DNA from: Pseudovibrio flavus
Lineage (GTDB): Bacteria > Pseudomonadota > Alphaproteobacteria > Rhizobiales > Stappiaceae
Direction of reading: 5' to 3'
Length of the DNA stretch: 64,000 bases
Assembly (NCBI RefSeq): GCF_009711345.1
Contig: NZ_SMMA01000060.1
Span: 1-64,000, forward strand
Translations under genes and position numbers: made by a program
Shown: one piece after another, positions 36,694 through 45,763 of the stretch
How positions within the stretch are numbered: position 1 is the first letter of the stretch
Layout of the letters: each line of letters begins with the position of its first letter
Notes under the pieces: model-generated
Databases searched by the model: none
Seen by the model: the letters and a program-made list of their open reading frames with translations, nothing else
Told to the model about the DNA's origin: nothing

Positions 36694-37374
36694 ATGGCGA
36701 ACGAGCCTGACGACCAGAAATTTGAAATTACGCCGCAGGTGCTTTTAAAAGCATACGCCTGCGGCGTTTTTCCTATGGCAGAATCTGCCGACGACCCCAC
36801 CATCTTCTGGCTGGAGCCGGAGCATCGGGGCAACTTGCCTCTCGATAGCTTCTACATTCCCAAAAGATTACGCCGAACCGTTCGCTCCGACCGTTTTGAA
36901 ATTCGCGTCTCGACCGACTTTCAAGCTGTTATCGAGTCATGCGCCGCCCCTACTCCCGACCGTGAGGAAACGTGGATCAACGGGCCCATCAAAGAGCTGT
37001 ACGGAGCCCTCTTCTATAAAGGCTACTGCCAGACCATCGAGGTTTACAAAGAAGGCAATCTCGTAGGCGGCCTATACGGTGTAAACCTTGGCAGCGCGTT
37101 TTTTGGCGAGACGATGTTTTCACGGGAAAGAGATGCATCCAAGGTCGCTCTTGTGCACCTTGTTGCGCGCCTCATCAAAGGCGGCTTTACTCTGCTGGAC
37201 ACGCAGTTTCTCACCGATCATCTGGCGCAGTTTGGCGTCATAGAGATTGATCGGGATATCTATATGGAAAAGCTGGAGGCCGCGCTCCAGATCCCCGCTA
37301 ACTTCTTTGCATTGCAAGACGACGTTAGCGGAGCAGAAGCGCTGGCAATAATAGACGACGCCAGCGCTCTCTAA
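36694..37374 (+). CDS. aat: Leucyl/phenylalanyl-tRNA-protein transferase
   Basis: Transfers Leu or Phe from tRNA onto N-terminal Arg/Lys of proteins, marking them for ClpS-ClpAP (N-degron pathway). 226 residues. Family motifs: ACGVFPMAE near the N-terminus, [39 protein letters not shown], and [19 protein letters not shown] with [11 protein letters not shown]. The ATG at 36694 has AAGGACAGG about 10 nt upstream. It is the third gene of the accBC-aat run. Confidence 0.95.
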   Translation: MANEPDDQKFEITPQVLLKAYACGVFPMAESADDPTIFWLEPEHRGNLPLDSFYIPKRLRRTVRSDRFEIRVSTDFQAVIESCAAPTPDREETWINGPIKELYGALFYKGYCQTIEVYKEGNLVGGLYGVNLGSAFFGETMFSRERDASKVALVHLVARLIKGGFTLLDTQFLTDHLAQFGVIEIDRDIYMEKLEAALQIPANFFALQDDVSGAEALAIIDDASAL

Positions 37375-37386
37375 TTATCATAGAAC

Positions 37387-37923
37387 TTAGAACCGCAGTG
37401 GGTTTGGCCATGGAAGCGGAATATCGCCGGTACTGACGAAGTCAGCGCCTGCTAGCTCATCACGCTCAGGTTCAATTTCTACTGCAGGGCCGGAATAACC
37501 TTCAGGCGGCTTGATTTTGGAGCTGCGCTTACAGTTTACCAGCCACACATCATAAACCGAATGCTCGACAGCGTGCACGCCAGGGTTTGCCGCAAACATC
37601 CAGCCGGTAAAGATCCGCTGCACCTCATCATTCAAGGTAAGCGCATCCACCTCTAGAAACGCGGTGGTCTTGGCAGCTTCTGTCGGCGGGCGGGTGTAGC
37701 AAACGCGCGGAGTTACCTGCAACGCACCAAACTGGACAGTTTCGCCGATGTAAACGTCAAACTCGATCAAGCGGCCGGTGATTTTGTCCAAGCCGTTAAA
37801 AACTGCAATCGGATTTTCAATTTTCGCGGCGTGCGTATCTGCTACGCTAACAAAACACCCCGCCACTGCAACAGCCGCAAACGCGGTGTGACGGAACCAC
37901 GAACGTGGAAAACGTAAAGTCAT
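37387..37923 (-). CDS. Secreted DUF2155 protein
   Basis: 178-residue exported protein from the ATG at 37923, preceded by GGATAG; a GTG ten codons earlier is less likely. A signal peptide is seen (FAAVAVAGCFVSVADTHA, cleavage near THAA). The conserved DUF2155 core runs through VFNGLDKITGRLIEFDVYIGE, FGALQVTPRVCYTRPPTE and FTGWMFAANPGVHAVEHSVYDVWLVNCK, with two Cys likely to form a disulfide. The function is unknown; it often neighbours aat in alphaproteobacteria, as here, where it converges on it. Confidence 0.85.
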   Translation of the reverse strand: MTLRFPRSWFRHTAFAAVAVAGCFVSVADTHAAKIENPIAVFNGLDKITGRLIEFDVYIGETVQFGALQVTPRVCYTRPPTEAAKTTAFLEVDALTLNDEVQRIFTGWMFAANPGVHAVEHSVYDVWLVNCKRSSKIKPPEGYSGPAVEIEPERDELAGADFVSTGDIPLPWPNPLRF

Positions 37924-38082
37924 TCTATCCAATTCCGGAAACAAGTGAGTCACCAGTCATACTGCCCTAGCCTGTAGCAAAGGAATAGTGCTGGGAAAAG
38001 GTAGGAATAGGGCAAACAGGCGGCAATCACCCAAGAAACACCAGATCATCCCCGCAGTTTCGTTATTTTCAAGGCAAAGGCA

Positions 38083-38113
38083 GTAAAAAACGCCGGCCTT
38101 GTGGACCGGCGTT
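38083..38113 (-). terminator. Intrinsic terminator of valS
   Basis: Minus strand: AACGCCGG-(9 nt)-CCGGCGTT, an 8-bp stem followed by TTTTTT, about 25 bp after the valS stop. Confidence 0.9.
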
Positions 38114-38137
38114 CTTTAATTTCAAATTTAAGTCGGC

Positions 38138-40972
38138 TTAGCCAAGTGCTGCAAGACGAGCCAGCGCTTCGCTGACCTTTACCTTGCGCTCTGACAGTTC
38201 AGCCATACGTTCTTTCTCACCAGCAACAACTTCTGCCGGAGCCTTCTCGACGAAGCGTGGGTTTTCCAGCTTCTTGCCGATCTTGTCCAACTCACCGTCG
38301 ATCTTGCCCATTTCCTTCTCAAGACGAGCTTTTTCGGATGACAGATCAAGAACGCCAGCAAGCGGCAGACAGATGGTTGCTTCGCCAACAACGATCTGAG
38401 CAGAACCCTGAGGAGCTTCATCAGCAACGCTTACGCTTTCAGCGCGTGCGTTTTTCATGATTGCGCCTTCATGGATCGCAAGACGCTGCTTGGTCACTTC
38501 AGAAGCGCCGGTCAGAACCACAGGAACCTTCGCACCCGCAGGAACGTTCATTTCAGAGCGAACAGAGCGGATCTGCGAGATAACTTCAAGTAGCCAGTTG
38601 ATTTCGCTAGCAGCAGACGCATCTTCGCCAATTGGCTCAGGCCAACGGGTCAGAGAAAGCAGACCATCGCGGCTTCCGCCCTCTGCTTCCAGTGTACGGG
38701 TCCAAAGCTCTTCAGTGATGAATGGCATAAACGGATGAAGCACTTTAAGAGTTTCATCACGAACCCAAGCAGCAGTTGCGCGGGTTTCTGCTTTAGCTTC
38801 TTCATCATCGCCGTTGAAGATTGGCTTTGCCAGTTCCAGATACCAGTCACAGAACGTGTTCCAAACAAAGCGGTAAGCGCTGTTTGCAGCATCGTTGAAG
38901 CGGTAGGTGTCGATAGCTTCAGACACTTCACGGATCAGGCGGCTGGTTTCAGTTACGATCCAGCGGTTAACAGTAAGCTTTGCGTGCGCTGGGTCGAAGC
39001 CTTCCTGACGGAAACACTCGTTCATTTCCGCAAAGCGGCATGCGTTCCAGAGCTTGGTTGCAAAGTTGCGGTAACCAGCAACGCGGGAGGTCGCCAGCTT
39101 GATGTCGCGGCCCTGTGCAGCCATTGCAGCAAGGGTAAAGCGCAGAGCATCCGCACCATATTCGTCCATCAGTTCCAGAGGGTCGATAACGTTGCCCTTG
39201 GACTTGGACATCTTCTGACCCTTTTCATCGCGAACAAGGGCGTGGATGTACACGGTGTGGAACGGCTCGGTCTTCATGTAATGGTTGCCCATCATCATCA
39301 TACGGGCAACCCAGAAGAAGATGATGTCGAAACCGGTTACCAGAACCGAAGTCGGGTAGTAGCGAGCAAGCTCAGGGGTCTTATCTGGCCAGCCGAGGGT
39401 AGAGAACGGCCAAAGCGCAGAAGAGAACCAAGTGTCGAGCACGTCTTCATCGCGGTAAAGCGCGATAACAGCATCGTCACCCTTTTCGTGGCGAACCAGA
39501 GCGTCGTTTACATCAACGATCTCGGCATCTTTGCCATAGAACGCCTTTGCAGCAGCCAGAGCTTCTTCTTCGCTCTTTTCAACGAAGACTTTGCCTTCTG
39601 GGCCGTACCATGCAGGGATACGGTGACCCCACCACAGCTGACGGGAAATACACCACGGCTGAATGTTTTCCATCCACTCGTAGTAGGTCTTGTCCCAGTT
39701 AGAAGGCACAAACTTGGTGCGGCCTTCACGAACAGATGCAATAGCAGGCTGCGCAAGGGTCTTTGCATCAACGTACCACTGGTCGGTCAGCATAGGCTCG
39801 ATCGGAACGCCGCCACGGTCACCATGTGGAACCATGTGTGCGTGCTCAACGATCTCGTCCAGAAGGCCCTGCTCTTCCAGCATGGAAACGATAGCTTTAC
39901 GCGCAGCAAAGCGCTCAACGCCATCCAACGCAGCAATGGTTGCCTTGAGGATTTCGCTTTCTTCAACGCCTTCAAGGAAGTCAGCGTTTTCAGCAAGAAT
40001 GATGTTCGCTTCACGATCCATAACGCTGATCTGGCGCAGGTCGTGGCGCTTGCCGATATCAAAGTCGTTGAAGTCGTGCGCAGGCGTAACTTTCATCGCG
40101 CCGGTGCCGGTTTCGATTTCAACGTAATCGTCAGCAAGAATAGGAATACGGCGGCCTACCAGCGGCAGGATGATTTCCTTGCCATGCAGGCTTGCAAAGC
40201 GCTCGTCTTCTGGGTGAACGATAACAGCGGTATCGCCCAGCATTGTTTCAGGACGGGTTGTCGCGATAACAATGTAGTCGCGCTTTTCAAAAGCAGTTGG
40301 CTTGCCTTCCTCATCAAACTCGACAGGGAAGTCATAGGTCACACCATCCGCAAGCGGATAGCGGAAGTGCCACATATTACCCTTGGTTTCGACCTGCTCT
40401 ACTTCCAGATCGGAAATCGCGGTCAGAAGCTTAGGGTCCCAGTTTACAAGGCGCTTGTCTTTGTAAATCAAGTTCTCTTTGTAAAGAGATACGAAAACTT
40501 CGAGAACAGCCTTGGACAGGCCTTCATCCATGGTGAAGCGCTCGCGGGACCAGTCGCAGCTCGCGCCAAGACGCTTGAGCTGGTTAAAGATCATACCGCC
40601 GGATTCGCCCTTCCACTTCCAAACGCGATCAACAAAGGCGTCGCGGCCCATGTCACGGCGGGAAGGTTCACCATTTGCAGCAAGCTGGCGCTCAACAACC
40701 ATCTGGGTCGCAATACCTGCGTGGTCCATACCTGGCTGCCAAAGAACATCGCGGCCGCGCATACGCTGGTAGCGAACCATAATGTCCTGCAAAGTGTTGT
40801 TCAGCGCGTGGCCCATATGCAGGGAGCCTGTCACGTTTGGCGGCGGAATCACGATGGAATAAGTCGCCGCGCCATCCACAGCGCCAGCGCCCGCCTTAAA
40901 GGCATCAGCTTTTTCCCAGGCTTCGTAAATCCGCGGCTCAACGGTGGCCGCCTCATATGTCTTGTCGAGCAT
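38138..40972 (-). CDS. valS: Valyl-tRNA synthetase
   Basis: Class I aminoacyl-tRNA synthetase charging tRNA-Val. 944 residues from the ATG at 40972 (MLDKTYEAATVEPRIYEAWEK), preceded by GGAAGAAAG; the frame to 41038 adds 22 residues without support. The HIGH motif is HMGHA in PPPNVTGSLHMGHALN (about 45-60), the editing domain includes TTRPETMLGDTAVIVHPED, the KMSKS motif is GQKMSKSKGNVIDP, and the C-terminal coiled-coil arm (about 880-944, LEKEMGKIDGELDKIGKKLENPRFVEKAP) is present. It is in the conserved order pcm-tolC-popZ-valS. Confidence 0.97.
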   Translation of the reverse strand: MLDKTYEAATVEPRIYEAWEKADAFKAGAGAVDGAATYSIVIPPPNVTGSLHMGHALNNTLQDIMVRYQRMRGRDVLWQPGMDHAGIATQMVVERQLAANGEPSRRDMGRDAFVDRVWKWKGESGGMIFNQLKRLGASCDWSRERFTMDEGLSKAVLEVFVSLYKENLIYKDKRLVNWDPKLLTAISDLEVEQVETKGNMWHFRYPLADGVTYDFPVEFDEEGKPTAFEKRDYIVIATTRPETMLGDTAVIVHPEDERFASLHGKEIILPLVGRRIPILADDYVEIETGTGAMKVTPAHDFNDFDIGKRHDLRQISVMDREANIILAENADFLEGVEESEILKATIAALDGVERFAARKAIVSMLEEQGLLDEIVEHAHMVPHGDRGGVPIEPMLTDQWYVDAKTLAQPAIASVREGRTKFVPSNWDKTYYEWMENIQPWCISRQLWWGHRIPAWYGPEGKVFVEKSEEEALAAAKAFYGKDAEIVDVNDALVRHEKGDDAVIALYRDEDVLDTWFSSALWPFSTLGWPDKTPELARYYPTSVLVTGFDIIFFWVARMMMMGNHYMKTEPFHTVYIHALVRDEKGQKMSKSKGNVIDPLELMDEYGADALRFTLAAMAAQGRDIKLATSRVAGYRNFATKLWNACRFAEMNECFRQEGFDPAHAKLTVNRWIVTETSRLIREVSEAIDTYRFNDAANSAYRFVWNTFCDWYLELAKPIFNGDDEEAKAETRATAAWVRDETLKVLHPFMPFITEELWTRTLEAEGGSRDGLLSLTRWPEPIGEDASAASEINWLLEVISQIRSVRSEMNVPAGAKVPVVLTGASEVTKQRLAIHEGAIMKNARAESVSVADEAPQGSAQIVVGEATICLPLAGVLDLSSEKARLEKEMGKIDGELDKIGKKLENPRFVEKAPAEVVAGEKERMAELSERKVKVSEALARLAALG

Positions 40973-41093
40973 TATTTCTTTCTTCCAATTTTGGAGTTTG
41001 TCTCGGTGTAAACCGGATTGCACCCCTTCTGTCAACACTGACAGGCCAGCGAAACCACACCTATACGCAGCTACGCCCGCAAAACACCTGACA

Positions 41094-41121
41094 ACAAAAA
41101 AGCGCCGCCCGAAGCAGCGCT
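41094..41121 (-). terminator. Intrinsic terminator of popZ
   Basis: Minus strand: AGCGCTGC-TTCGG-GCGGCGCT, an 8-bp stem with one G-T pair, followed by TTTTTTG. It lies between the popZ stop and the valS start. Confidence 0.88.
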
Positions 41122-41144
41122 TTATCTAGCCGAATTCCGCAGGG

Positions 41145-41837
41145 TCATCGACTGCGGGAAATTCTTTCAATTTCCTGCTGCACCAGACGCTCTACCATAG
41201 AGGGCAGGTGTTGATCCAGCCAAGATTTCAACATAGGTCGCAGCATCTCGGCAACCAAATCCTCAAGCGTACGGGCGTTCTGGGAAAGGAGCGTTGTGGC
41301 AAGGCCGTTGAAGGAACTGGAGACCGCCTGATTTGCCTGATCGGAAAGCAGAGTCTGGATAGGCTCACTGCTCACTTGCGCAGTTATGCTCTCAGCAGAA
41401 ATGGTTGGCGCGGGTTGTGGTGCTGGCTCAGGAGCAGTGGCGACAGGGTCTGGCTTGGCAAACAGATCGTCGATATCTTCCTGACGGGCGATCTCTGCTG
41501 GCATCTCCGGCTCAGCTTCTTCCATAAAGGCAATATCACCGCCCTCACCTGTATCTCCATCAGGCAAGCCATTGACGATGGGAAGATCAGAGGAAATTGC
41601 CTGCGCTTCGGTCAGCTCAAGAACATCAGCTTCCTTGGAGACTTCAGGCTCTGGCTCAGCCATTACGGGACTATCGAAAAGTTTGTCCAGCTCTTCTTGG
41701 GAAAGCTCGGTATCTGCGCTTAACGCTTCATCTTCTCCGCTCTGTGGAGCCCCTTCATCATCATCTGAGATGATTTTGCGGATCGAGCTGAGAATATCCT
41801 CCATTGAAGGATCCTTTGATGGAGATCGTTCTCCCAT
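41145..41837 (-). CDS. popZ: PopZ-like polar organising protein (DUF2497)
   Basis: 230 residues. The short N-terminal helix PSMEDILSSIRKIISDDD (about 10-27) and the C-terminal helical region (LEDLVAEMLRPMLKSWLDQHLPSMVERLVQQEIERISR) flank an acidic, Pro/Glu-rich disordered spacer. That is the layout of Caulobacter PopZ, a polymer-forming scaffold that captures chromosome and signalling proteins at the cell pole. DUF2497 members next to valS and tolC are the usual PopZ orthologues in this class. The role is inferred from family and synteny, not shown here. Confidence 0.88.
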   Translation of the reverse strand: MGERSPSKDPSMEDILSSIRKIISDDDEGAPQSGEDEALSADTELSQEELDKLFDSPVMAEPEPEVSKEADVLELTEAQAISSDLPIVNGLPDGDTGEGGDIAFMEEAEPEMPAEIARQEDIDDLFAKPDPVATAPEPAPQPAPTISAESITAQVSSEPIQTLLSDQANQAVSSSFNGLATTLLSQNARTLEDLVAEMLRPMLKSWLDQHLPSMVERLVQQEIERISRSR

Positions 41838-42075
41838 GACAGCGCCTCGCCTTTGTTACCCCCGCACACCAAACTGATGCACCCAAATATATCGCCCCGT
41901 TAATTATAGGGGTAAATACGAAGTCAAAAAGCAACTAGCTGCGGCCTAAGCCCTTATTTCCCCATGTAAATAGGATTACCCCTTACCCGAATACATATGA
42001 AAGCAAGCTGGCAGAACCGCATCTAGGGAGACATGTACTCCCCAAGAGCAACGGCGGACTGAGGCAATTAGCCAA

Positions 42076-42099
42076 CAAAAAAGGGGCCCGAAGGCCCCT
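42076..42099 (-). terminator. Intrinsic terminator of tolC
   Basis: Minus strand: GGGGCC-TTCG-GGCCCC, a perfect 6-bp GC stem with a stable TTCG loop, followed by TTTTTTG, about 25 bp after the stop. Confidence 0.92.
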
Positions 42100-42121
42100 A
42101 AATCTACTTTGTTTTTCGCTC

Positions 42122-43489
42122 TTAGCGACCATCTGGGGTGCGCAGACCGAACCACTTGTCACGAACCTGGTCATAATGCTCGGTTGCATCATAACGAGCA
42201 CCGGTAAGACCAAGGGTTTCGTAGTTCAGGCGACCAACAGAAGAAAGCAGCGCGTAAGCTGCAACAACGCGGTCACGCTGTGCGGTAACAAGAGTTACAC
42301 GCGCGTTGATGAGATCGCTCTGAGAATCGAGAACATCGAGAGTGGTACGCTGACCAACACGCTGCTCTTCGATAACGCCTTCCAAAGCCAGACGTGCAGC
42401 AGCAACTTCTGCCTCAGCAGCGGTGATGGACGCGATAGACGCGTTCAACTGGCCCCAAGCGGAAATTGCACGAGCGCGGATGGTATCGCGGGAAACATCA
42501 ACCAGAATCTGCGTCTGGCTCAGTTCTTCCTTAGCCTGACGGATTGTGGAAGAAACAGCGCCAGCCTGATAGATCGGCACAGTCATACGGCCGAACACAG
42601 AAGCTGTGTTGGTAGAACCACCGCCTACACCATCGAGCGTGTTGTTGTTGTGAGAAAGGTTGCCTTCCAAATCAAGAGTTGGAAGCAAACGACCTTCTGC
42701 AGTCTTAACACCAAACATCGCCGCATCAACAAGGTTGACCGCGGAAAGGATTGCCGGATGTTCCTCCTGACCAACAGTCACCGCAGAGCCAACATTGCGT
42801 GGCAGCAGATTGGTGATATTGGTTTTAGCGCTCAGATTCACCGGATCAACACCGATAACCTGACGGAAAACAGCGCGGCTGGTGTTTAGATTGGCAAGTG
42901 CAGTGTTCAGGGCAGACTGCGCACGAGCGCGGCCAGCTTCAGACTGGGACACATCAGTACGGGTACCCTCACCCACGCTAAAGCGATCCTGCGCTGCGCG
43001 AAGGTTTTCTTCCTGGAACTTCAAATCGCTCCGGCGAAGAGAAACAAGCGCTGTATCGCGGATCACGTCCATATAGGCAGTGGATGCCTGAAAGAGAACG
43101 TCCTGCTCGGTTGTACGAAGTTCTTCACGCTGAGAGCGAACAATCGCTTCAGCCTGACGTGTGGAGTTGACCGTTCTAAAGCCACGGAAGAGCGGCTGGG
43201 TCATCTGCACTGCGACAGTCGTATCGTTAAAGCCTTTTTCAGTGAAACCGGTAGAAGAGCGATTCACGAATCCAGAGCTAAGGCTACCAAAGATACTAGG
43301 ACGCCATCCAGAGAGGGCCTGAGGCACATTTTCATCTACGCTACGCAGCTGAGCACGAGCCGCATTCAACGATGGGTTATTCTGGTATGTCGTTGAAAGA
43401 GCGTCGTTTATAGTCAGCGCGTTCGCGTTGCCTGCCATCATTACACATAGGCCGGCGACCGCAGCTGATTTGAGTTTGAGTGAAACCAC
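42122..43489 (-). CDS. tolC: TolC-family outer-membrane efflux/secretion channel
   Basis: Trimeric outer-membrane channel for type I secretion and RND efflux. I chose the GTG at 43489 (455 residues), which has TTGAGG about 7 nt upstream and is followed by a normal signal peptide (LKLKSAAVAGLCVMMAGNANA, mature start LTINDALS). The frame is open to 43612, but that segment is not export-like. Two OEP repeats are recognisable: TINDALSTTYQNNPSLNAAR and the repeat around AAEAEVAAARLALEGVIEEQRVGQRTTLDVLDSQSDLINAR. It lies between pcm and popZ in the conserved alphaproteobacterial order. Confidence 0.94.
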   Translation of the reverse strand: MVSLKLKSAAVAGLCVMMAGNANALTINDALSTTYQNNPSLNAARAQLRSVDENVPQALSGWRPSIFGSLSSGFVNRSSTGFTEKGFNDTTVAVQMTQPLFRGFRTVNSTRQAEAIVRSQREELRTTEQDVLFQASTAYMDVIRDTALVSLRRSDLKFQEENLRAAQDRFSVGEGTRTDVSQSEAGRARAQSALNTALANLNTSRAVFRQVIGVDPVNLSAKTNITNLLPRNVGSAVTVGQEEHPAILSAVNLVDAAMFGVKTAEGRLLPTLDLEGNLSHNNNTLDGVGGGSTNTASVFGRMTVPIYQAGAVSSTIRQAKEELSQTQILVDVSRDTIRARAISAWGQLNASIASITAAEAEVAAARLALEGVIEEQRVGQRTTLDVLDSQSDLINARVTLVTAQRDRVVAAYALLSSVGRLNYETLGLTGARYDATEHYDQVRDKWFGLRTPDGR

Positions 43490-43825
43490 TTTAAAAGCCT
43501 CAACTTTGGCGGAGCGAGCCCGCCACCGCGTCAATTCCAAAACGAAACAATTGGTACGTACTATAGCCTTTTGGCTAAACACGAAAAGCAGGCAGACAGA
43601 CCTTTTCTGCAAAAAAGGTAGGCACTGAGGAAAAACAGCAACAACCTACAGGGTGGTGGCAGCGCCCACCGCGCAGCCACAAGCCCGAAAGCCCACAGGT
43701 ATTAACGTGCCATTATTACTATATCTAACCGATAGACAACCGAAAAGTCGTAACCAATTGTATTCGGAGAGGGACAACACCTCGGTTTTCCCTCCTGTTT
43801 TCTGGCTAGACCTGAATTTGAGACC
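43490..43825. other. pcm-tolC intergenic region
   Basis: 336 bp without a supported gene. It should hold the tolC promoter. No operator or hairpin stands out. Confidence 0.4.
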
Positions 43826-44485
43826 CTAAAAATTAAAGGTCACAGGTTGTTCAAAACCTGGCAATCGTGGCGCATTTGCGTTGAAACCAAAGCGCCCTGT
43901 CACAGCTTCGCCGTTCTTCTGGTAAAGCATGGCAACGCCCGCGCCGCCTAGACCTTCTACAACCACAAGACGCCCCTCGTCCTTTAGCTGGCCCAGCAGG
44001 CTTTCCGGCACGCCGTCAATTGCGCCATTGATAAAGATGACATCATAAGGCGCATCAGCGGGATATCCGCTTTTATGGGCAGCATGCACAACAGCGGCGT
44101 TTTCAATACCAAGATCAACAAGAGTCTCGGTCGCGCTGTTCACGAGCTCTTCGTCCTCGTCAATACCAACAACAGAATCACAAAGCTTGGAAACAACAGA
44201 TACGCCGTAGCCAGCGGTAGCGCCTACAAACAAAACCACATCTGTTGACTTGATCTGCGCCAGCTGAACCATACGCCCAAAAATATGAGGCTTGGGAATA
44301 TTGCGGCTGCGATCTGCTACAACAGGCAGGTCCTCATCAATATAGGCAAGGCTTCGAAAACTCTCTGGCACAAAGCGCTCTCGCGGTATTTCGCCCATGG
44401 CCTGCAAGATACGCCGATCCGTAATGTCATTGGGCCGGAGTTGGTTGTCGACCATCTTTTTGCGAGACTGGCTGAAATCTACCAT
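43826..44485 (-). CDS. pcm: Protein-L-isoaspartate O-methyltransferase family protein
   Basis: 219-residue SAM-dependent methyltransferase of the PIMT family. Conserved features: MVDNQLRPNDITDRRILQAMGEIPRERFVPE at the N-terminus, the SAM motif VLFVGATAGYGVSVVSKL (about 82-99), and VIFINGAIDGVPESLLGQL. The motif I Gly-rich loop (VGATAGYG) departs from the usual GTGSGY, a trait of the alphaproteobacterial subgroup beside tolC, whose repair activity is uncertain. The start ATG has GAGGAAAAA directly upstream. Confidence 0.85.
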   Translation of the reverse strand: MVDFSQSRKKMVDNQLRPNDITDRRILQAMGEIPRERFVPESFRSLAYIDEDLPVVADRSRNIPKPHIFGRMVQLAQIKSTDVVLFVGATAGYGVSVVSKLCDSVVGIDEDEELVNSATETLVDLGIENAAVVHAAHKSGYPADAPYDVIFINGAIDGVPESLLGQLKDEGRLVVVEGLGGAGVAMLYQKNGEAVTGRFGFNANAPRLPGFEQPVTFNF

Positions 44486-44802
44486 TTTTTCCTCGATTGC
44501 AAACTGCGCCTATGCACTTTGGGATCATTATAGCTCCCACAATTCAAAAACAAGCAAGCCAACACGGATAATTGCAGCATTTATGCGTAATATCCCTCAG
44601 GAAATCGCAAAAGAGTTATTTTTCTTTGATGCGCCAAGCTGCCCTTAGAGCAAGTCACAGTGGAAAACTGCTGTAATTATATGGGTTTATACAAATCAAA
44701 ATCCACAAAAACGGCATTTTTACACAATACAATCATTTCAAGGCCACAACACCGCTTGACTAAAGGCGGCAAATGTCAGAAAAGCCCTCTCACACCACCG
44801 GC
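44486..44802. other. Intergenic region upstream of tRNA-Cys
   Basis: 317 bp, AT-rich, with no supported gene. It should hold the divergent promoters of pcm and the tRNA-Cys gene. Confidence 0.4.
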
Positions 44803-44876
44803 GGCGTCGTGGCGGAGTGGTGACGCAGCGGATTGCAAATCCGTGTACACCGGTTCGATTCCGGTCGACGCCTCCA
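44803..44876 (+). tRNA. tRNA-Cys (anticodon GCA)
   Basis: A 74-nt cloverleaf with encoded CCA. The acceptor arms GGCGTCG (44803-44809) and CGACGCC (44866-44872) pair perfectly. The anticodon loop TTGCAAA gives GCA at about 44834-44836, and the T-loop TTCGATT is standard (arm CCGG/CCGG). The discriminator is U, as expected for Cys. Confidence 0.97.
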
Positions 44877-45027
44877 ACTTTCTATTTCCCCTGAAATTGC
44901 TAGTGTTTTTAGCGAAGCTCAAAGCTTCCGCCAGGGCGTTGTTTGTCGACTTCCGCCAACTTCCCCCAAAACAACAAGAGCGCAGATTTTACCGCGCCCT
45001 ACTCCCCTACATTCTTATAGGTCTGCA

Positions 45028-45735
45028 CTAATGGCCACTGCGAATGCGTTCAACATTCCAGTTCATCCAGTGGCGTAGAACCAGTTTGTAGGCCCACTTC
45101 TTAATTCCAGACAGGTTACTTCCAAACCGACCATAGAAGTCTTCTGGCCGGTCATAGATGCCGAAATCCTGCGCGATCCCTTCCTTTTGAATGAAAGTAT
45201 CCCCGCCAGTCCATTTCACCTGCGGGTTTTGAAGGTCTTTGGTCGCGATGCCATATCCTTTGAAGGTACCTTTAGAGCCAGAAAACCTGCGCTGAACAGC
45301 CTTCATGTAAACCTCATCAATGATGAAGCCTTCAAGCTTGATCCACTTACCGTTTACAAAAGCCTCCACCCAACTATGGATGATCTCGTCTGGCGCAATG
45401 CGCTGTAATAGTGGTGGGATAGCCCCAGCCTGAAGCTCTTTATAGATCGTGAAACCATGAAAACGGCAGGGTATGCCGCCTTTGCGCAGCAACGCCATAA
45501 GCAGCGTGCCTTTGGTATTGCATTGGCCATATCCGTCTGCGAGCACCTCGGATGCAGTCAAGGTGTCTCCAGAGTTATATCCAAACGCGATATCGTTACG
45601 CACGAAATCGTAGATCGCACCGGCACGCTCAGCTTCGGGCAAAGCCAACCACTTTTTCCAGTGCGCCAGATCTGCAATCAGCGGCGCGGAAAAATCGAGC
45701 ATCTCGGTTTCTTCAAGATAAGCATTTTGATCCAT
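45028..45735 (-). CDS. Transglutaminase-like (papain-fold) protein
   Basis: 235 residues with the transglutaminase core: the nucleophile Cys in DGYGQCNTKGTLLMALLR (about 70-85) and the His in IIHSWVEAFVNGKWIKLEG (about 118-136). No signal peptide, so cytosolic. Bacterial members act as peptidases or amidases rather than cross-linkers; the substrate is unknown. Its ribosome-binding site GAGGAG, 6 nt before the ATG, lies inside a perfect 10-bp hairpin that begins at the stop codon of the upstream AraC-type regulator gene, so translation is probably coupled to that gene. Confidence 0.82.
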   Translation of the reverse strand: MDQNAYLEETEMLDFSAPLIADLAHWKKWLALPEAERAGAIYDFVRNDIAFGYNSGDTLTASEVLADGYGQCNTKGTLLMALLRKGGIPCRFHGFTIYKELQAGAIPPLLQRIAPDEIIHSWVEAFVNGKWIKLEGFIIDEVYMKAVQRRFSGSKGTFKGYGIATKDLQNPQVKWTGGDTFIQKEGIAQDFGIYDRPEDFYGRFGSNLSGIKKWAYKLVLRHWMNWNVERIRSGH

Positions 45736-45739
45736 AACC

Positions 45740-45763
45740 GTCTCCTCTTGTTAAAGAGGAGAC
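45740..45763 (-). promoter_or_regulatory. Hairpin sequestering the transglutaminase ribosome-binding site
   Basis: Minus strand: GTCTCCTCTT-TAAC-AAGAGGAGAC. Perfect 10-bp stem with a 4-nt loop. The 3' arm contains the GAGGAG Shine-Dalgarno of the downstream gene. The first base of the 5' arm is the last base of the AraC-type gene's TAG stop. Confidence 0.85.

Noticed and set aside
38735-41011. 758-codon plus-strand open frame opposite valS
   Set aside because: Shadow of valyl-tRNA synthetase on the other strand; no family features.
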